Origin: Lewinellaceae bacterium
Lineage (GTDB): Bacteria; Bacteroidota; Bacteroidia; Chitinophagales; Saprospiraceae
Direction: 5' to 3'
Length of the DNA stretch: 64,000 nt
Assembly (NCBI GenBank): GCA_020636435.1
Contig: JACJXX010000002.1
Location: forward strand, 3,286,001 to 3,350,000
The number at the start of each line of letters is the position of its first letter. Position 1 is the stretch's first letter. The notes below the pieces were generated by a model. That model was not told the DNA's origin, did no database searches, and was given only the letters and a program-made list of their open reading frames with translations. The translations under genes and the position numbers were made by a program. Below, piece after piece: positions 51,797-62,300 of this stretch.

Positions 51797-52612
51797 ATGG
51801 AAGTATTTAAAACGAACAAAATTCCTGAAAAAAGATACGTCGTCTGGGTTCACCTTCTGGTTGGCGCCGTTGTGTTTTATTTTCTCGTACACCCATTGAC
51901 GATGGTTATTTATTGGTTTGAAATGACTGGAATGCCATTTACTTTGGATCAATTTTTTGAAGTGACCCCTGGCAGAATATTGGATTCCTTCTCTTTTCAG
52001 ATGACAGGAATGGCTATAACCTTCATTTTGATAGGAGCTTTTATCGGCTTGGGGTCTGGCCTGTATTACAGGAATATTTTGCGGAAAACAGCCAGGCTGC
52101 GAAAGCAGGATCAGCAGATCAAATGGAATATTTCATCTATCATCAAAGCCGGGGAAAGCGATAGAGTGGAATTCAAATCTTCTTTAAGGTTTGATTATCA
52201 AAAAAACGCTATCAATAAGAGCCTGGAGGAAGTAATTATAAAAACGATAGCAGGATTTCTGAATACAAACGGCGGAGCATTGTTGATAGGCGTTGATGAT
52301 GCAGGAAATATTCTCGGGCTGGAAAAGGACTACAATTCTTTAAAAAGGAAAAGTCAGGATGGGTTTGAGCTAAGGATTTACCAGTTGATCACCAATCATA
52401 TCGGAGTTGAATTCTGTTCATTGGTTCAAATATCTTTCTATTATTTGGAAGAAAAAGACCTTTGTGTGCTCCGGATAGAAGCGGCCCAATCACCTGCTTA
52501 TATACATGGCAATAATAAAACAGCTTTTTATATACGCGCAGGCAATTCCACTAAGCCGCTCACGATCCAGGAAGCTGTGAAATACATCAATTTGCGGCAG
52601 GAAAAAGTTTAA
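51797..52612 (+). CDS. Membrane protein with AlbA_2 (Schlafen-like) domain
   Basis: A 271-residue protein: two membrane helices (about 20-45 and 75-100), then a cytosolic AlbA_2 domain (about 125-215): GESDRVEFKSSLRFD ... TIAGFLNTNGGALLIGVDD ... LGLEKDY. AlbA_2 domains bind nucleic acid or nucleotides and occur in regulators and Schlafen-like defence proteins. Here it is attached to the membrane. It starts 10 bases after the MFS stop. Possible functions include sensing of envelope state; none proven. Confidence 0.8.
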   Translation: MEVFKTNKIPEKRYVVWVHLLVGAVVFYFLVHPLTMVIYWFEMTGMPFTLDQFFEVTPGRILDSFSFQMTGMAITFILIGAFIGLGSGLYYRNILRKTARLRKQDQQIKWNISSIIKAGESDRVEFKSSLRFDYQKNAINKSLEEVIIKTIAGFLNTNGGALLIGVDDAGNILGLEKDYNSLKRKSQDGFELRIYQLITNHIGVEFCSLVQISFYYLEEKDLCVLRIEAAQSPAYIHGNNKTAFYIRAGNSTKPLTIQEAVKYINLRQEKV

Positions 52613-52645
52613 GTGTTTTACGACTGTCAATTAAAACCATCAGAT

Positions 52646-53032
52646 ATGGAAATCATTCATAACGCAGATTTGCAGGATTTCTTAAAAGAAGTGCAGTCTC
52701 CGGTCTGTTGCATCATTAATGATACTTCCGATACTCATTTTGCACGGGTTTATTTCAACCTGTGGGGAAATGATAGTCCTGGCCGGGAATTTCAATTTCT
52801 GATCACAGGATATCAGAACTTTGTGTCGGATTACGAGGGCAGAAGAGAAAGTATTGAAAAAGGCCAGGCCTTATTTCAAGAAATGGCACGAGAGCTGAAA
52901 GAACAAGGTGTTGAGGTAGGGGGGGCGCAGATTCGGGTAAGCGGGAGATATCCTGTTTTGGAAGATGAAAAAACCAAGGATTGGTGGCGCGATCAGCTAG
53001 TGAATAATCGCAACAATAAGACCAAATACTGA
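52646..53032 (+). CDS. Hypothetical cytosolic protein
   Basis: A 128-residue frame from ATG 52646 (MEIIHNADLQDFLKEV). Mixed alpha/beta content, FLITGYQNFVSDYEG and DEKTKDWWRDQ; one CC pair in SPVCCIIND. No family was recognised. It lies between the AlbA_2 protein gene and the frameshifted permease; function unknown. Confidence 0.6.
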   Translation: MEIIHNADLQDFLKEVQSPVCCIINDTSDTHFARVYFNLWGNDSPGREFQFLITGYQNFVSDYEGRRESIEKGQALFQEMARELKEQGVEVGGAQIRVSGRYPVLEDEKTKDWWRDQLVNNRNNKTKY

Positions 53033-53093
53033 ACATCTTCGAAAAACAGCTTTTCAAATAGTAGTAAAATAGATTATTCAGAAAAATCAGCGA

Positions 53094-54388
53094 ATGCGTT
53101 TTTATCACAAGACAATCCTACTGATAAGTGTTTTCATTTTTATTCCGGCGTTAACATTTGCACAGGAATCAAACGGCTTTTTTTCCCTTTGGGGAGAATC
53201 TTCCAAGACAGCGATAGGCTTCTTCTGGAAGTCCGGTTGGGCATTTGTCCTCGGGTATGCTGTAAGTGGGATGATACAAGCTTTCGTCCCGAAGAAAAAA
53301 CTTACCCGTCAAATGGGCGGCAGCAGCATCAAGAGCGTTTCTCTTTCCACTTTTTTTGGCGCCATTTCTTCTTCCTGCTCTTTCGCTGCATTAGCGGCAG
53401 CGAGGTCTTTATTTCTCAAGGGCGCTCATTTTATTAGCACCGTTGCTTTTATGTTCGCCTCCACCAACCTGGTGATCGAGTTGGGTATATTGATCTTTAT
53501 TTTCCTGGGCTGGCAGTTTATCGTAGCGGAAATTATCGGCGGGCTTTTGCTGATCGCGATCAGCTCCATTATTATAAAGCTTACCTATCCAAAAAAGTGG
53601 ATCGAAGCGGCAAGAGAAAAAGTAGAAGAGGAATCCGCTGAAGAGGAAGATTTTGACTGGAAAAAAAGGATACGGTCGAAAGAAGGATGGTTCCTGGTGG
53701 GGAAAAAGTTTGTCATGGAGTGGAAAATGGCCTGGGAAGACATCCTTATCGGCTTCACCATTGCTGGGTTTGTATCGGTAATCGTTCCACAGTCTTTTTG
53801 GAAGCCATATTCCTCAATGGAATGCAAGGGCAACTGCCGGATTTCGTAATCCGCCTTGAAAACGCTCTGGTAGCCCCCTTTGTAGCCGCAGCTACTTTTA
53901 TTGGCTCTATGGGCAATATCCCTCTGGCTACAGTGCTCAACGAAAACGGGATTCTGTTTGCCGGATTGATGGGGTTTATCTACTCTGACCTGATGGTGCC
54001 ACCTTTGGTTAATATGAACCGAAAATATTACGGCACTAAAGTAGCCTTTTATATTGCGGGAGTAATGTACATCAGCATCGTACTGACAGCCCTGATCCTG
54101 AATTACAGTTTCGAATTCCTGAACGTATTGCCTGAAGGTAGCAGAAAGGTGGCTGAGATTACTCAATTTGCAATAGACTACACTTTTTGGTTCAACCTCG
54201 TTTTTGTTTTTGTTGTGGCAGTAATGTTGGTTTTTAATTTCAAAGCAAAGAAAGGAGTGCCTGATGAAGGGCATGAACATGGTCCTGATGGCATCAGCTT
54301 CAAGAGGGCCATCGTTTATCTGTTCGCAGTAATTGTATTCCTTGGGTTACTTGTACATTTCTACAATAACATGTTACTACCCAGTTAA
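53094..54388 (+). pseudogene. Permease (YraQ/DUF318-like) split by a frameshift
   Basis: Two frames together encode one permease. The first (53094-53849) has a signal-like helix, then SSSCSFAALAAARSLFLKGA, the YraQ signature, and runs to VIVPQSFWK; the second picks up AIFLNGMQGQLPDF and continues with FIGSMGNIPLATVLNENG ... FIYSDLMVPPLVNMN to 54388. The switch lies between 53795 and 53804, by the run TTTTT and TGGAAG; adding one base there would restore a product of about 430 residues. This could be a real mutation, a sequencing or assembly error, or rarely programmed shifting. YraQ-type permeases are often near arsenic or other metal genes. Confidence 0.8.
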
Positions 54389-54399
54389 ATTATGAAATA

Positions 54400-54822
54400 A
54401 TGGCAAAAACCAAGCAAATAAAAAAACGCTACGACCGAGTAGCGCGATGGTATGACCTCCTGGACAAACCGATGGAAAGCACCCTGTTTTCAAAATGGCG
54501 GGAAGCACTGGTAGGCCATGTCGCCGGCAAAACGCTGGAAGTAGGCGTCGGGACTGGCAAAAGCATCCCCTATTATCCCGAGGATGTAAACCTGACAGCG
54601 ATCGACTTCAGCAAAAATATGCTGGAAAAGGCTAAAGCGAAATATGGGAATGATCCGCGCAATATCACCTTCCTGGAAATGGATGCCCAGGATATGGACT
54701 TCGAGGATGACACTTTTGATACCGTAGTCACGAGCTGTGTATTTTGTTCAGTGCCTGACCCGGTGAAAGGGCTAAAAGAGATCAGGAGAGTGCTGAAGCC
54801 GGGCGGTATGCTTCTGATGTAG
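54400..54822 (+). pseudogene. SAM methyltransferase, 5' fragment cut by IS
   Basis: A class I methyltransferase start: YDRVARWYDLLDKPME, SAM motif TLEVGVGTGKSIPYYP, ITFLEMDAQDMDFEDDTFD and VLKPGGMLLM. The stop TAG is supplied by the first bases of the insertion at 54820. Removing the insertion and one target duplication joins GGMLLM in frame to LEHVRSSN at 56358. The reconstructed enzyme is about 205 residues, ubiE/phospholipid-methyltransferase-like. It follows the frameshifted permease by 11 bases. Confidence 0.9.
54810..54819. repeat. Target duplication, left copy
   Basis: GCTTCTGATG, identical to 56348-56357, directly flanks the insertion sequence. A 10-base duplication is long and intact, which indicates recent insertion. 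Confidence 0.9.
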
Positions 54823-56347
54823 GGTGTTCGGTTTGATGTGATTTCCCTGCTCCGCTTTTTGGACAGTGAAAAAGTGTGCCCACACTTCGTAACTTTAGAG
54901 TTCGACCAAAAAAATCATTCCATGTGGGCACGACTCCAAGATAGGCTATCTCAAGTTAAAAAGACGAGTGCGTCTCGAACTATCCATCATAAAAATACTC
55001 GAACTCAACTTCGCCGTGCTCAATCTAGGATTACTGGCCTAGAAGCCGAACTTGCTCACTTACGTACCCAGTTAGCTCCCGAGAAGGTTCCTAACCATAC
55101 CTATCCGGCGCAGATGATGGCCTTAGCTGTTTTTATGGTCGTTCAGGGGGGAGCTTCCTTACGCTGCGCTGCAGCTACCATTGAGTTTTATGCCAAGCTC
55201 ATGGGCTGGCCCTACCAACAACCCAGCCACACTACGGTACGCGATTGGGTGTTGCGGTGTGGCTACCAGGCGGTGCTCGATACGCGCCAGCTACAAGGCA
55301 CGTTCGTACTCATCATCGATGAAAGTATCCAAATAGGCAAAGAAAAACTTCTCTTGATGTTGGGCGTCAAGCTTGACCCCAATCGTTGTCAATGGGCACC
55401 GCTAAGGGGTGCGGACGTCGAAGTACTCGGTTTGGAAGTACAGCCTTCGTGGGCCAGCAGCCTGATCCAGGACTTCATCCAGCGCAACCTGGCTTTCCGT
55501 CCCGGTATCGAAGTGGCTTATGTCATTAGCGACCGCGGAACATCGATCCTGGCTGCTCTGCGTGCACTAAATTATGACTGGGTAAGCGATTGTACGCACG
55601 AGATGATGAACATTGTCAAAGCACTCTTCAAAGACGACCGAGTGATGAGCCGCCTGAGTGCTCAACTGGGTAGCTTGCGCCAGCAGTTGAACTTAGCCAA
55701 GTGGAGTGGTTTGCTCCCTGCGGCGCTAAGGGATAAAGACCGTTTTTTGCGCATCTTTACCATCGTCGAGTGGGCGGAGCGGATGGATAGCTACTGGGAT
55801 AAACTCCCCCCTGACGCAAGGGCCAAGATTGCCTTCTACCGGAAGGCCGTGACGGTTTTGCGCCGTTTACGTCAAGTTAAAGAACTGGCCGTGATCGCTT
55901 CAGACATTCTCAAAACGGCCGGCCTGTGCGATCACAGTCGCCAATTATGGCACAAACGTTCGCGTGCCTATCAAGCAAAACAAGGGGTAATGAGCCACAA
56001 GGCTACAACGTTTATCAAACGTATGGATGCTTACTTTGAGCAACACGCAGCACTTCTTGAGCACCACACGCGGCTGCTATGTTGTTCAGATATTATCGAA
56101 AGTACGTTCGGGCGATACAAAAACAAGGGGGGGATGAAGGCTATTAGCGCCGATGTGCTGTCCATCAGTTTGTATAACCAGCCCATCACGGCTAGCTTCA
56201 TCCAGCTAGCAATGAAAACGGTAAGCTGTCAGCAGGCGATTGACTGGCAAAACGAAAACGTATGCCACAATCACTACGGATTACGAAAACGGATGGATAA
56301 AGAGCTAAAAAGCGGCACATCAGATGGTTAACAAACCGAACACCCTA
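54820..56347 (+). mobile_element. Insertion sequence, 1528 bp, family uncertain
   Basis: Bounded by perfect 16-base inverted repeats TAGGGTGTTCGGTTTG (54820-54835, complement at 56332-56347) and by a 10-base target duplication. It carries one transposase gene of about 470 residues. The transposase stop codon touches the right repeat. DDE-like residues are present in the transposase, but I could not place the family; groups with 8-10 base duplications are candidates. It inserted in a methyltransferase gene. Confidence 0.93.
54922..56331 (+). CDS. DDE-type transposase
   Basis: A 469-residue transposase from ATG 54922 (MWARLQDRLSQVKK); a GTG at 54838 would add 28 residues that do not look coded. 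Likely DDE residues: Asp in VLIIDESIQIG, Asp in YVISDRGTSI, Glu in DIIESTFGRYKN. The N-terminal part has a coiled-coil (RTQLRRAQSRITGLEAELAH) and a helix-turn-helix-like stretch (QQPSHTTVRDWVLRCG). Family not recognised. Reading frame intact, so the element may be active. Confidence 0.85.
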   Translation: MWARLQDRLSQVKKTSASRTIHHKNTRTQLRRAQSRITGLEAELAHLRTQLAPEKVPNHTYPAQMMALAVFMVVQGGASLRCAAATIEFYAKLMGWPYQQPSHTTVRDWVLRCGYQAVLDTRQLQGTFVLIIDESIQIGKEKLLLMLGVKLDPNRCQWAPLRGADVEVLGLEVQPSWASSLIQDFIQRNLAFRPGIEVAYVISDRGTSILAALRALNYDWVSDCTHEMMNIVKALFKDDRVMSRLSAQLGSLRQQLNLAKWSGLLPAALRDKDRFLRIFTIVEWAERMDSYWDKLPPDARAKIAFYRKAVTVLRRLRQVKELAVIASDILKTAGLCDHSRQLWHKRSRAYQAKQGVMSHKATTFIKRMDAYFEQHAALLEHHTRLLCCSDIIESTFGRYKNKGGMKAISADVLSISLYNQPITASFIQLAMKTVSCQQAIDWQNENVCHNHYGLRKRMDKELKSGTSDG

Positions 56348-56555
56348 GCTTCTGATGCTTGAACATGTCAGAAGCTCCAACAAAATTGTAGGAAAACTAA
56401 TGGACTGGCTGAATCCGATACCTCTTTATTTTCATGGCGCCAATATCAATCGAGATACGGTCCGAAACCTGAAAAAAGCTGGATTTGACGACATTGAGGA
56501 GATTGATCTTTGGAAAGATATTGTGAAACTCATAAAAATAAAGAACAAGAAATAG
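56348..56555 (+). pseudogene. SAM methyltransferase, 3' fragment
   Basis: Continuation of the gene at 54400 after the insertion: LEHVRSSNKIVGKLMDWLN ... DIEEIDLWKDIVKLIKIKNKK, ending at TAG 56553-56555. The ending TAG is also the first bases of the next insertion element's repeat, so the original C-terminus may have been longer. The 10 bases 56348-56357 are the right copy of the target duplication. Confidence 0.85.
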
Positions 56556-57665
56556 ACTTTATGTCGGATAAAAATTCAAATTAATGCGCGCACGCACGCG
56601 CTGCGCGCCACGCGCGTAGGTATGCCTTCGGCTTACACGAAAGTTGTGTAAGGCACATGCCACACTAAATACCTGGTCTCGAAACCCAGCATCAAAGTAA
56701 CGCAAGGTTTCTTTGACTACCCGGCATCTTTTGATGCCGCAGATAGCGTGTTCACAAACGATGCGGATGGAGCTTACCCACTTGTTGAATTCTTTTTGCC
56801 AGGGCTCCAGAGGACGCTTAGGCTTCGCTTTATAGGGTTCGAGCAAGTGTACTCCAAAGGGTTGATAACCTTGGTAACCTTTGTCTTTGGACAACCACAA
56901 ACAGAAAGCTTCAAGAGGGCTTAAACAAGGAAACTCCTCGTCAGCCATGGCTTTATCATGGATAGCGCCCCGATAGGTGGAACCAGTAAAGTGGACGTAT
57001 TGAGATTCATCGCACATCACTGCGTTTTTCAAGCGGTGGCCAGCTTGCTTACCACTGTAGTCATGCTTTTGAGCGGCGGTATCCTGGTTGCGTTCTATCG
57101 AGCGTTCGGTAACATCAATATGTAGGCTTTGTGCAGCCTGGCCCTCATTGCGTTGCCGGCTGCGAAACAGCCTAATAAGCTCATCCATGGTTCGGGCTGG
57201 CTGTAAGTGCAAGTCAATTATGCTTTGTTCCAAAACCGGTAGCAGAGCTTTTATCCAACGGCTAACCTGCCCTTGGTTCATATCAAATTGAGCTGCCAAA
57301 GATTGTTGCAGGTGGTTGTTCTTAAAAAAGTAGAGGATGAAAAATAATTTCTCTTCCAGGCTGCCCAGCTTTTTGGTTGGCTCTTCTAAGGCTATAGCCG
57401 TTAGAGGCTTGCTGCGTCGTTGCCTACGCAGAGTGTAGTGCTTGAAGAATTGCCGCCAGCGAGTTGCAAAAGGCCTCAGCAGTTCTTCAAACTCGCCAGG
57501 GTACAAACTGGTTAGTGCCAGAAATTGTCGTTCGTCTTCAATGAGTTGATGTACATTCATGAAAGAAAATATAAACAATTCGAATTGGTTTTCATAGCAC
57601 GTCTCGCATACGCACGCGTACGCGTGCACCCAGGCGCGGTCTGAATTCCTTCGACATAATGTCTA
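56553..57665 (-). mobile_element. IS5-like insertion sequence, about 1113 bp
   Basis: Bounded by imperfect inverted ends: TAGACTTTATGTCGG at 56553 and CGACATAATGTCTA ending at 57665 (one mismatch in the first 14, with another soon after). Target duplication cannot be fixed because the ends include TA. It holds one minus-strand transposase gene. Both subterminal parts (about 56584-56618 and 57603-57637) are unusual alternating CG/AC tracts such as ACGCGTACGCGTG. Confidence 0.8.
56559..57560 (-). CDS. IS5-like transposase (DDE_Tnp_4 type)
   Basis: A 333-residue transposase. ATG at 57560 (MNVHQLIEDERQFLAL) is preferred over GTG 57629, which lies in the terminal CG tract. Helix-turn-helix (AQFDMNQGQVSRWIKALL) followed by the DDE core: SLHIDVTERSIER, HDYSGKQAGHRLKN, FTGSTYRGAIHDKAM, SKDKGYQGYQ and VCEHAICGIKRCRVV. 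All three acidic residues are present. The very C-terminus (TYARGAQRVRARIN) reads through the CG tract. Intact frame. Confidence 0.9.
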   Translation of the reverse strand: MNVHQLIEDERQFLALTSLYPGEFEELLRPFATRWRQFFKHYTLRRQRRSKPLTAIALEEPTKKLGSLEEKLFFILYFFKNNHLQQSLAAQFDMNQGQVSRWIKALLPVLEQSIIDLHLQPARTMDELIRLFRSRQRNEGQAAQSLHIDVTERSIERNQDTAAQKHDYSGKQAGHRLKNAVMCDESQYVHFTGSTYRGAIHDKAMADEEFPCLSPLEAFCLWLSKDKGYQGYQPFGVHLLEPYKAKPKRPLEPWQKEFNKWVSSIRIVCEHAICGIKRCRVVKETLRYFDAGFRDQVFSVACALHNFRVSRRHTYARGAQRVRARINLNFYPT

Positions 57666-57674
57666 ATAGAAATT

Positions 57675-59318
57675 ATGAAACGGCAAATAAAAGACATAAC
57701 ATCCCCTCCTGACCTCAAAAGCCATAGCGTTGGCACCGGACCCACAAGGCAGCAGCGCCCGGTTTATGTTGACCTGCTTCCTCCCTGCAACAACGCTTGT
57801 CCGGCAGGCGAAAACATACAAGCATGGCTGGCGCTGGCACAAGCCGGTAAATTTGAAGAAGCCTGGCAGGTTATCATACAGGATAATCCCATGCCTGCCG
57901 TGATGGGCCGCGTTTGCTACCATCCATGTGAAGCCGGCTGTAACCGTACTTTCATAGACAGCCCGGTCAGTATTCATGCCATTGAACGGTTTCTTGGCGA
58001 TGAGGCAATCAGAAATAACTGGAAGGTCAAACTTGAGAAACAATCTGGAGGCAAGCGGGTACTGATAGTGGGTGCCGGGCCCAGCGGATTATCAGCGGCA
58101 TACCATCTCACAAGGATGGGCCATACCGTTGAAATCCACGAGGCAGGTCTTGTTGCAGGCGGTATGATGCACTTTGGCATTCCCGCCTACCGGCTTCCAC
58201 GTGATATACTGGATAAAGAGGTACAGCGCATTGAAACAATGGGGGTTAAAATTATACTCAATCACAAAGTCGAAAATGTATTGGAAGAAAAAAAGGAAGG
58301 CAGTTTCGATGCCGTGTTCATTGCGGTGGGCCCCCATCTTTCAAAGAAAATAGATATTCCGGGCAGGGATGCGGGAAAAATGTTAGACGCCATCAGTTTT
58401 TTAAAACAGGTAGAGCAAGGCGGGAAGCCTAAAATCGGACGCAAGGTGGCCGTTTATGGAGGAGGCAACACGGCAATGGATGCTGCACGCACGGCAAAAC
58501 GGCTGGGAGCCGATGAAGCCATCGTCATCTACAGGCTCGACCGTAAGCACATGGCCGCCCATCAATTTGAAGCTGAAGAAGCACTGGAGGAAGGGGTGAA
58601 AATAAACTGGCTGCGCACTATAAAAGCGATGGATGAAGATACATTCACCGTTGAAGTCATGCGGCTTGAGGACGGAAGGCCCGTGCCCACCGGGCAATTT
58701 GAAACCCTCGAAGCAGACACGCTGATACTGGCCGTGGGGCAGGATACCGATACAGGATTTTTAAGGAACGTGCCCGGCATCGAGTTCAATGAAGATGGCA
58801 CAGTCATAGTTGGGCGCGATATGATGACCGGCTGTGAAGGCATCTTTGCCGGGGGCGATATGGTGCCCAGCGAACGCAGCGTAACGGTGGCAATCGGGCA
58901 CGGTAAAAATGCAGCGCGCTATATTGATGGTTTCCTGTGGGCAAAGCCCTACATTAAACCTCCCAAACATCCGGTGGTGGGCCATGAACGGCTGCACCTC
59001 TGGTATAAGACGCACGCCCCTCAAAGGGAACAGGCAGAACTTCCTGCTGAAAAACGCATCGAAGGGTTTGATGAAATAAAGGCAGGCTTGAGCGAAGAGG
59101 AAGCATTGTTCGAATCGCAACGCTGCCTCTCCTGCGGCAATTGCTTTGAGTGTGACGGTTGCTATGGAGCTTGCCCCGAAGATGCCATAATAAAATTGGG
59201 ACCGGGTAACGGTTATCGTTACGACTTTGATCGTTGCACCGGCTGCGCAGTGTGTTATGAGCAGTGCCCTTGCCATGCCATAGAAATGATTCCAGAACCC
59301 GAAAGTAAAATGCAATAA
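57675..59318 (+). CDS. GltD-like FAD/NAD(P) oxidoreductase with 4Fe-4S clusters
   Basis: A 547-residue flavoprotein. N-terminal cysteine sets (PPCNNACPAGENIQAW; VCYHPCEAGCNR) for two clusters as in GltD; FAD site VLIVGAGPSGLSAAYHL; NAD(P) site VAVYGGGNTAMDAART; C-terminal two-cluster ferredoxin domain CLSCGNCFECDGCYGACP and CTGCAVCYEQCPCHAIE. Without a glutamate synthase large subunit nearby it more likely exchanges electrons between NAD(P)H and ferredoxin. The next gene is pyruvate:ferredoxin oxidoreductase (2 bases apart), so the pair forms a module linking pyruvate oxidation to NAD(P)H. Confidence 0.92.
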   Translation: MKRQIKDITSPPDLKSHSVGTGPTRQQRPVYVDLLPPCNNACPAGENIQAWLALAQAGKFEEAWQVIIQDNPMPAVMGRVCYHPCEAGCNRTFIDSPVSIHAIERFLGDEAIRNNWKVKLEKQSGGKRVLIVGAGPSGLSAAYHLTRMGHTVEIHEAGLVAGGMMHFGIPAYRLPRDILDKEVQRIETMGVKIILNHKVENVLEEKKEGSFDAVFIAVGPHLSKKIDIPGRDAGKMLDAISFLKQVEQGGKPKIGRKVAVYGGGNTAMDAARTAKRLGADEAIVIYRLDRKHMAAHQFEAEEALEEGVKINWLRTIKAMDEDTFTVEVMRLEDGRPVPTGQFETLEADTLILAVGQDTDTGFLRNVPGIEFNEDGTVIVGRDMMTGCEGIFAGGDMVPSERSVTVAIGHGKNAARYIDGFLWAKPYIKPPKHPVVGHERLHLWYKTHAPQREQAELPAEKRIEGFDEIKAGLSEEEALFESQRCLSCGNCFECDGCYGACPEDAIIKLGPGNGYRYDFDRCTGCAVCYEQCPCHAIEMIPEPESKMQ

Positions 59319-59320
59319 TC

Positions 59321-62300
59321 ATGACTGGACAAAAAAATATTGCAACGATTGACGGCAACGAAGCCGTTGCCTTTATAGCGTATCGCATTAATGAAGTTTG
59401 CGCCATTTATCCGATCACACCGGCCTCGCCTATGGCCGAACACGCTGATGAATGGTCTGCTGCCAGTATAAAAAATATTTGGGGAAACATACCCGATGTA
59501 ATTGAGATGCAAAGTGAAGGAGGGGCTGCCGGAGCCGTTCATGGGGCGCTACAGACAGGAGCCCTGACCACCACATTCACCGCATCGCAGGGATTGATGC
59601 TCATGCTGCCCAACATGTATAAAATTGCCGGTGAGCTAACACCCACTGTCTTTCATGTTGCGGCTCGTTCCCTTGCAGCCCAGGCATTGTCCATCTTTGG
59701 CGATCACAGCGATGTGATGGCAGCCAGGACCACCGGTTTTGCCATGATCGCTTCGGCATCTGTGCAGGAAGCGCATGACATGGCGCTCATCTGCCAGGCG
59801 GCAACATTAAAATCGAGGGTGCCCATTATACATTTTTTCGATGGGTTCCGTACCTCGCATGAAGTGAATAAGATCAACCTGCTGTCTGACAAGCAGATCA
59901 GGGCTATGATAGATGATAAGCTAATTTATGCCCACCGGCAGCGCAGCCTGGATCCTGATAATCCCTTTATTCGTGGAACGGCACAAAACCCTGACGTTTA
60001 TTTTCAGGCAAGGGAAACGGTTAATCCTTATTATTCGGATACACCGGAGATCGTTCAAAAAGCGATGGATGATTTTGGCAAACTCACGGGGAGAAATTAT
60101 CACCTCTATGAGTACTATGGCCATGCGGATGCAGAAAGAATAATCGTCATCATGGCTTCCGGGGCGGAAGTGGTTCGTGAAACGGTCAAAAAATTAACCG
60201 CAAGCGGGGAAAAAGTAGGCGTGATACAAGTCCGGCTATTCCGCCCCTTTTCTTTGAAACATTTCGTGGCGGTGATCCCGAAATCTGTAAAAAAGATAGC
60301 TGTATTGGATCGAACAAAAGAACCGGGCGGTACAGGCGAACCCTTTTACCAGGATGTAGTAACCGTTTTGGCGGAAGCTTACCGTCTTGGAAATATTAAT
60401 GAGTTTCCGCAAATTGTCGGAGGGCGCTACGGACTGTCCTCCAAAGAGTTTACGCCCGGCATGGCAAAGGGTGTTTTTGATGAATTGAAAAAACCCTCTC
60501 CTAAAAACAATTTTACCATAGGTATTAAGGATGATGTTTCCCATAGCAGTTTAGAATTTGATTCTGCTTTCGATATCATTCCGGAAGGTACTGTTAGCGC
60601 CATATTCTATGGGCTGGGTTCTGACGGAACGGTGGGCGCCAACAAAAACAGCATTAAGATCATTGGAGAAGGAACGGATTTATATGCACAGGGCTATTTT
60701 GTGTACGACTCCAAAAAATCGGGTGCACAGACGGTTTCTCATTTGCGCTTTGGCAAAGAACCAATACATGCCCCTTACCTCATTCGGGAGGCCGGCTTTA
60801 TTGCCTGCCACAAATTCAATTTTATTGAAAAATTGAAAATGCTTCGTCATGCCCGAACTGGGGCTACTTTTTTATTAAACAGCCCTTTTGATGTTGAAGA
60901 AGTTTGGGAGCGCCTGCCCAGTCCTGTCCAGGAACAGATCATTGAAAAGAAACTGAAATTTTATGTCATTGATGGATCGGGCGTGGCACAGGCTGCCGGA
61001 TTGGGAGTGAAAATCAATACCATTATGCAAGCCTGCTTTTTCGCGCTTTCCGGGGTGCTGCCAAAAGAGCAAGCCATTGAAAGGATAAAGAAATCAATAG
61101 AAAAAACTTACCGCAAAAAAGGGAAAGCCGTTATTGAACAGAATTTCCGGGTGGTGGATGCCGCCCTGGAAAATTTGTTTGAAGTAAAAGTCCCGGTTAA
61201 TGCTACAGGCGATAATCCGCTCCCTCCAACGGTATCCGCTGAAGCGCCTGAATTTGTGCAGCAGGTTACCGCTATGATGATGCGGGGTGACGGTGATGAA
61301 CTGCCCGTGAGCAAGCTGCCTGTTGATGGTACTTACCCGAGCGCAACCACCCGTTGGGAAAAACGCAATATATCCGATCTGGTGGCACAATGGGAGCAGG
61401 ACATCTGCATTCAGTGCGGCAACTGTAGTTTTGTGTGCCCTCACAGTGTTATCCGTTCTAAATTCTACAATGGGGAACATCTGAAACAGGCACCGGAGGG
61501 ATTTCCTTCGGCTCCCATCAATGCGCGTGGATTTCCCGAAACGCGTTATACTCTCCAGGTCTATGTGGAAGATTGTACCGGCTGCAACCTCTGCGTGGAA
61601 GTGTGCCCGGTAATCGACCCTGAAGATCAAAGCGCCAAAGCGATCAACCTGAAACTAAGAGAACCTGTACTTGATACTGAAAGGGAAAACATCCGCTTCT
61701 TTGAAAGCCTGCCCATGAATGACCGGGCCAAAGTAGATTTCTCCTCCGTGCGGGGCGCGCAATTCCTGGAGCCTTTATTTGAATTTTCCGGGGCCTGTGC
61801 CGGCTGCGGAGAAACGCCTTATATAAAAGTGCTCACCCAGTTGTTCGGTGACCGCCTCATCGTGGCCAATGCCACCGGGTGTTCTTCCATCTATGGAGGC
61901 AACCTGCCCACAACACCCTGGGCGGTTAATCAACAAGGACGGGGGCCGGCATGGTCCAATTCATTATTTGAGGACAACGCAGAATTTGGTTTGGGCATGA
62001 GAGTAACAGCGGATAACCACTTGGCAATGGCAAGAGGTTTATTACAACAATTAAGTCCTGTAATAGGCGAGCAATTGACGGAGAAACTGCTGAACAATGC
62101 CCAGCTATATGAATCTGAGATCAGCAGTCAAAGAGAAGCAGTTGCTGAACTGAAGGAGAAGTTGGCTCAAATCAAACTGCCTGAAGCTGAAAAACTGCTC
62201 TCGGTGGCAAACCATCTGGTGAGAAGGAGCGTATGGCTGGTGGGAGGTGACGGTTGGGCTTATGATATTGGCTCAGGAGGGCTGGATCATGTCCTTTCCA

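Noticed and set aside
57561..57629. GTG-started extension of the IS5-like transposase
   Set aside because: Runs into the terminal CG tract of the element and adds Cys-rich sequence not seen in this transposase type.
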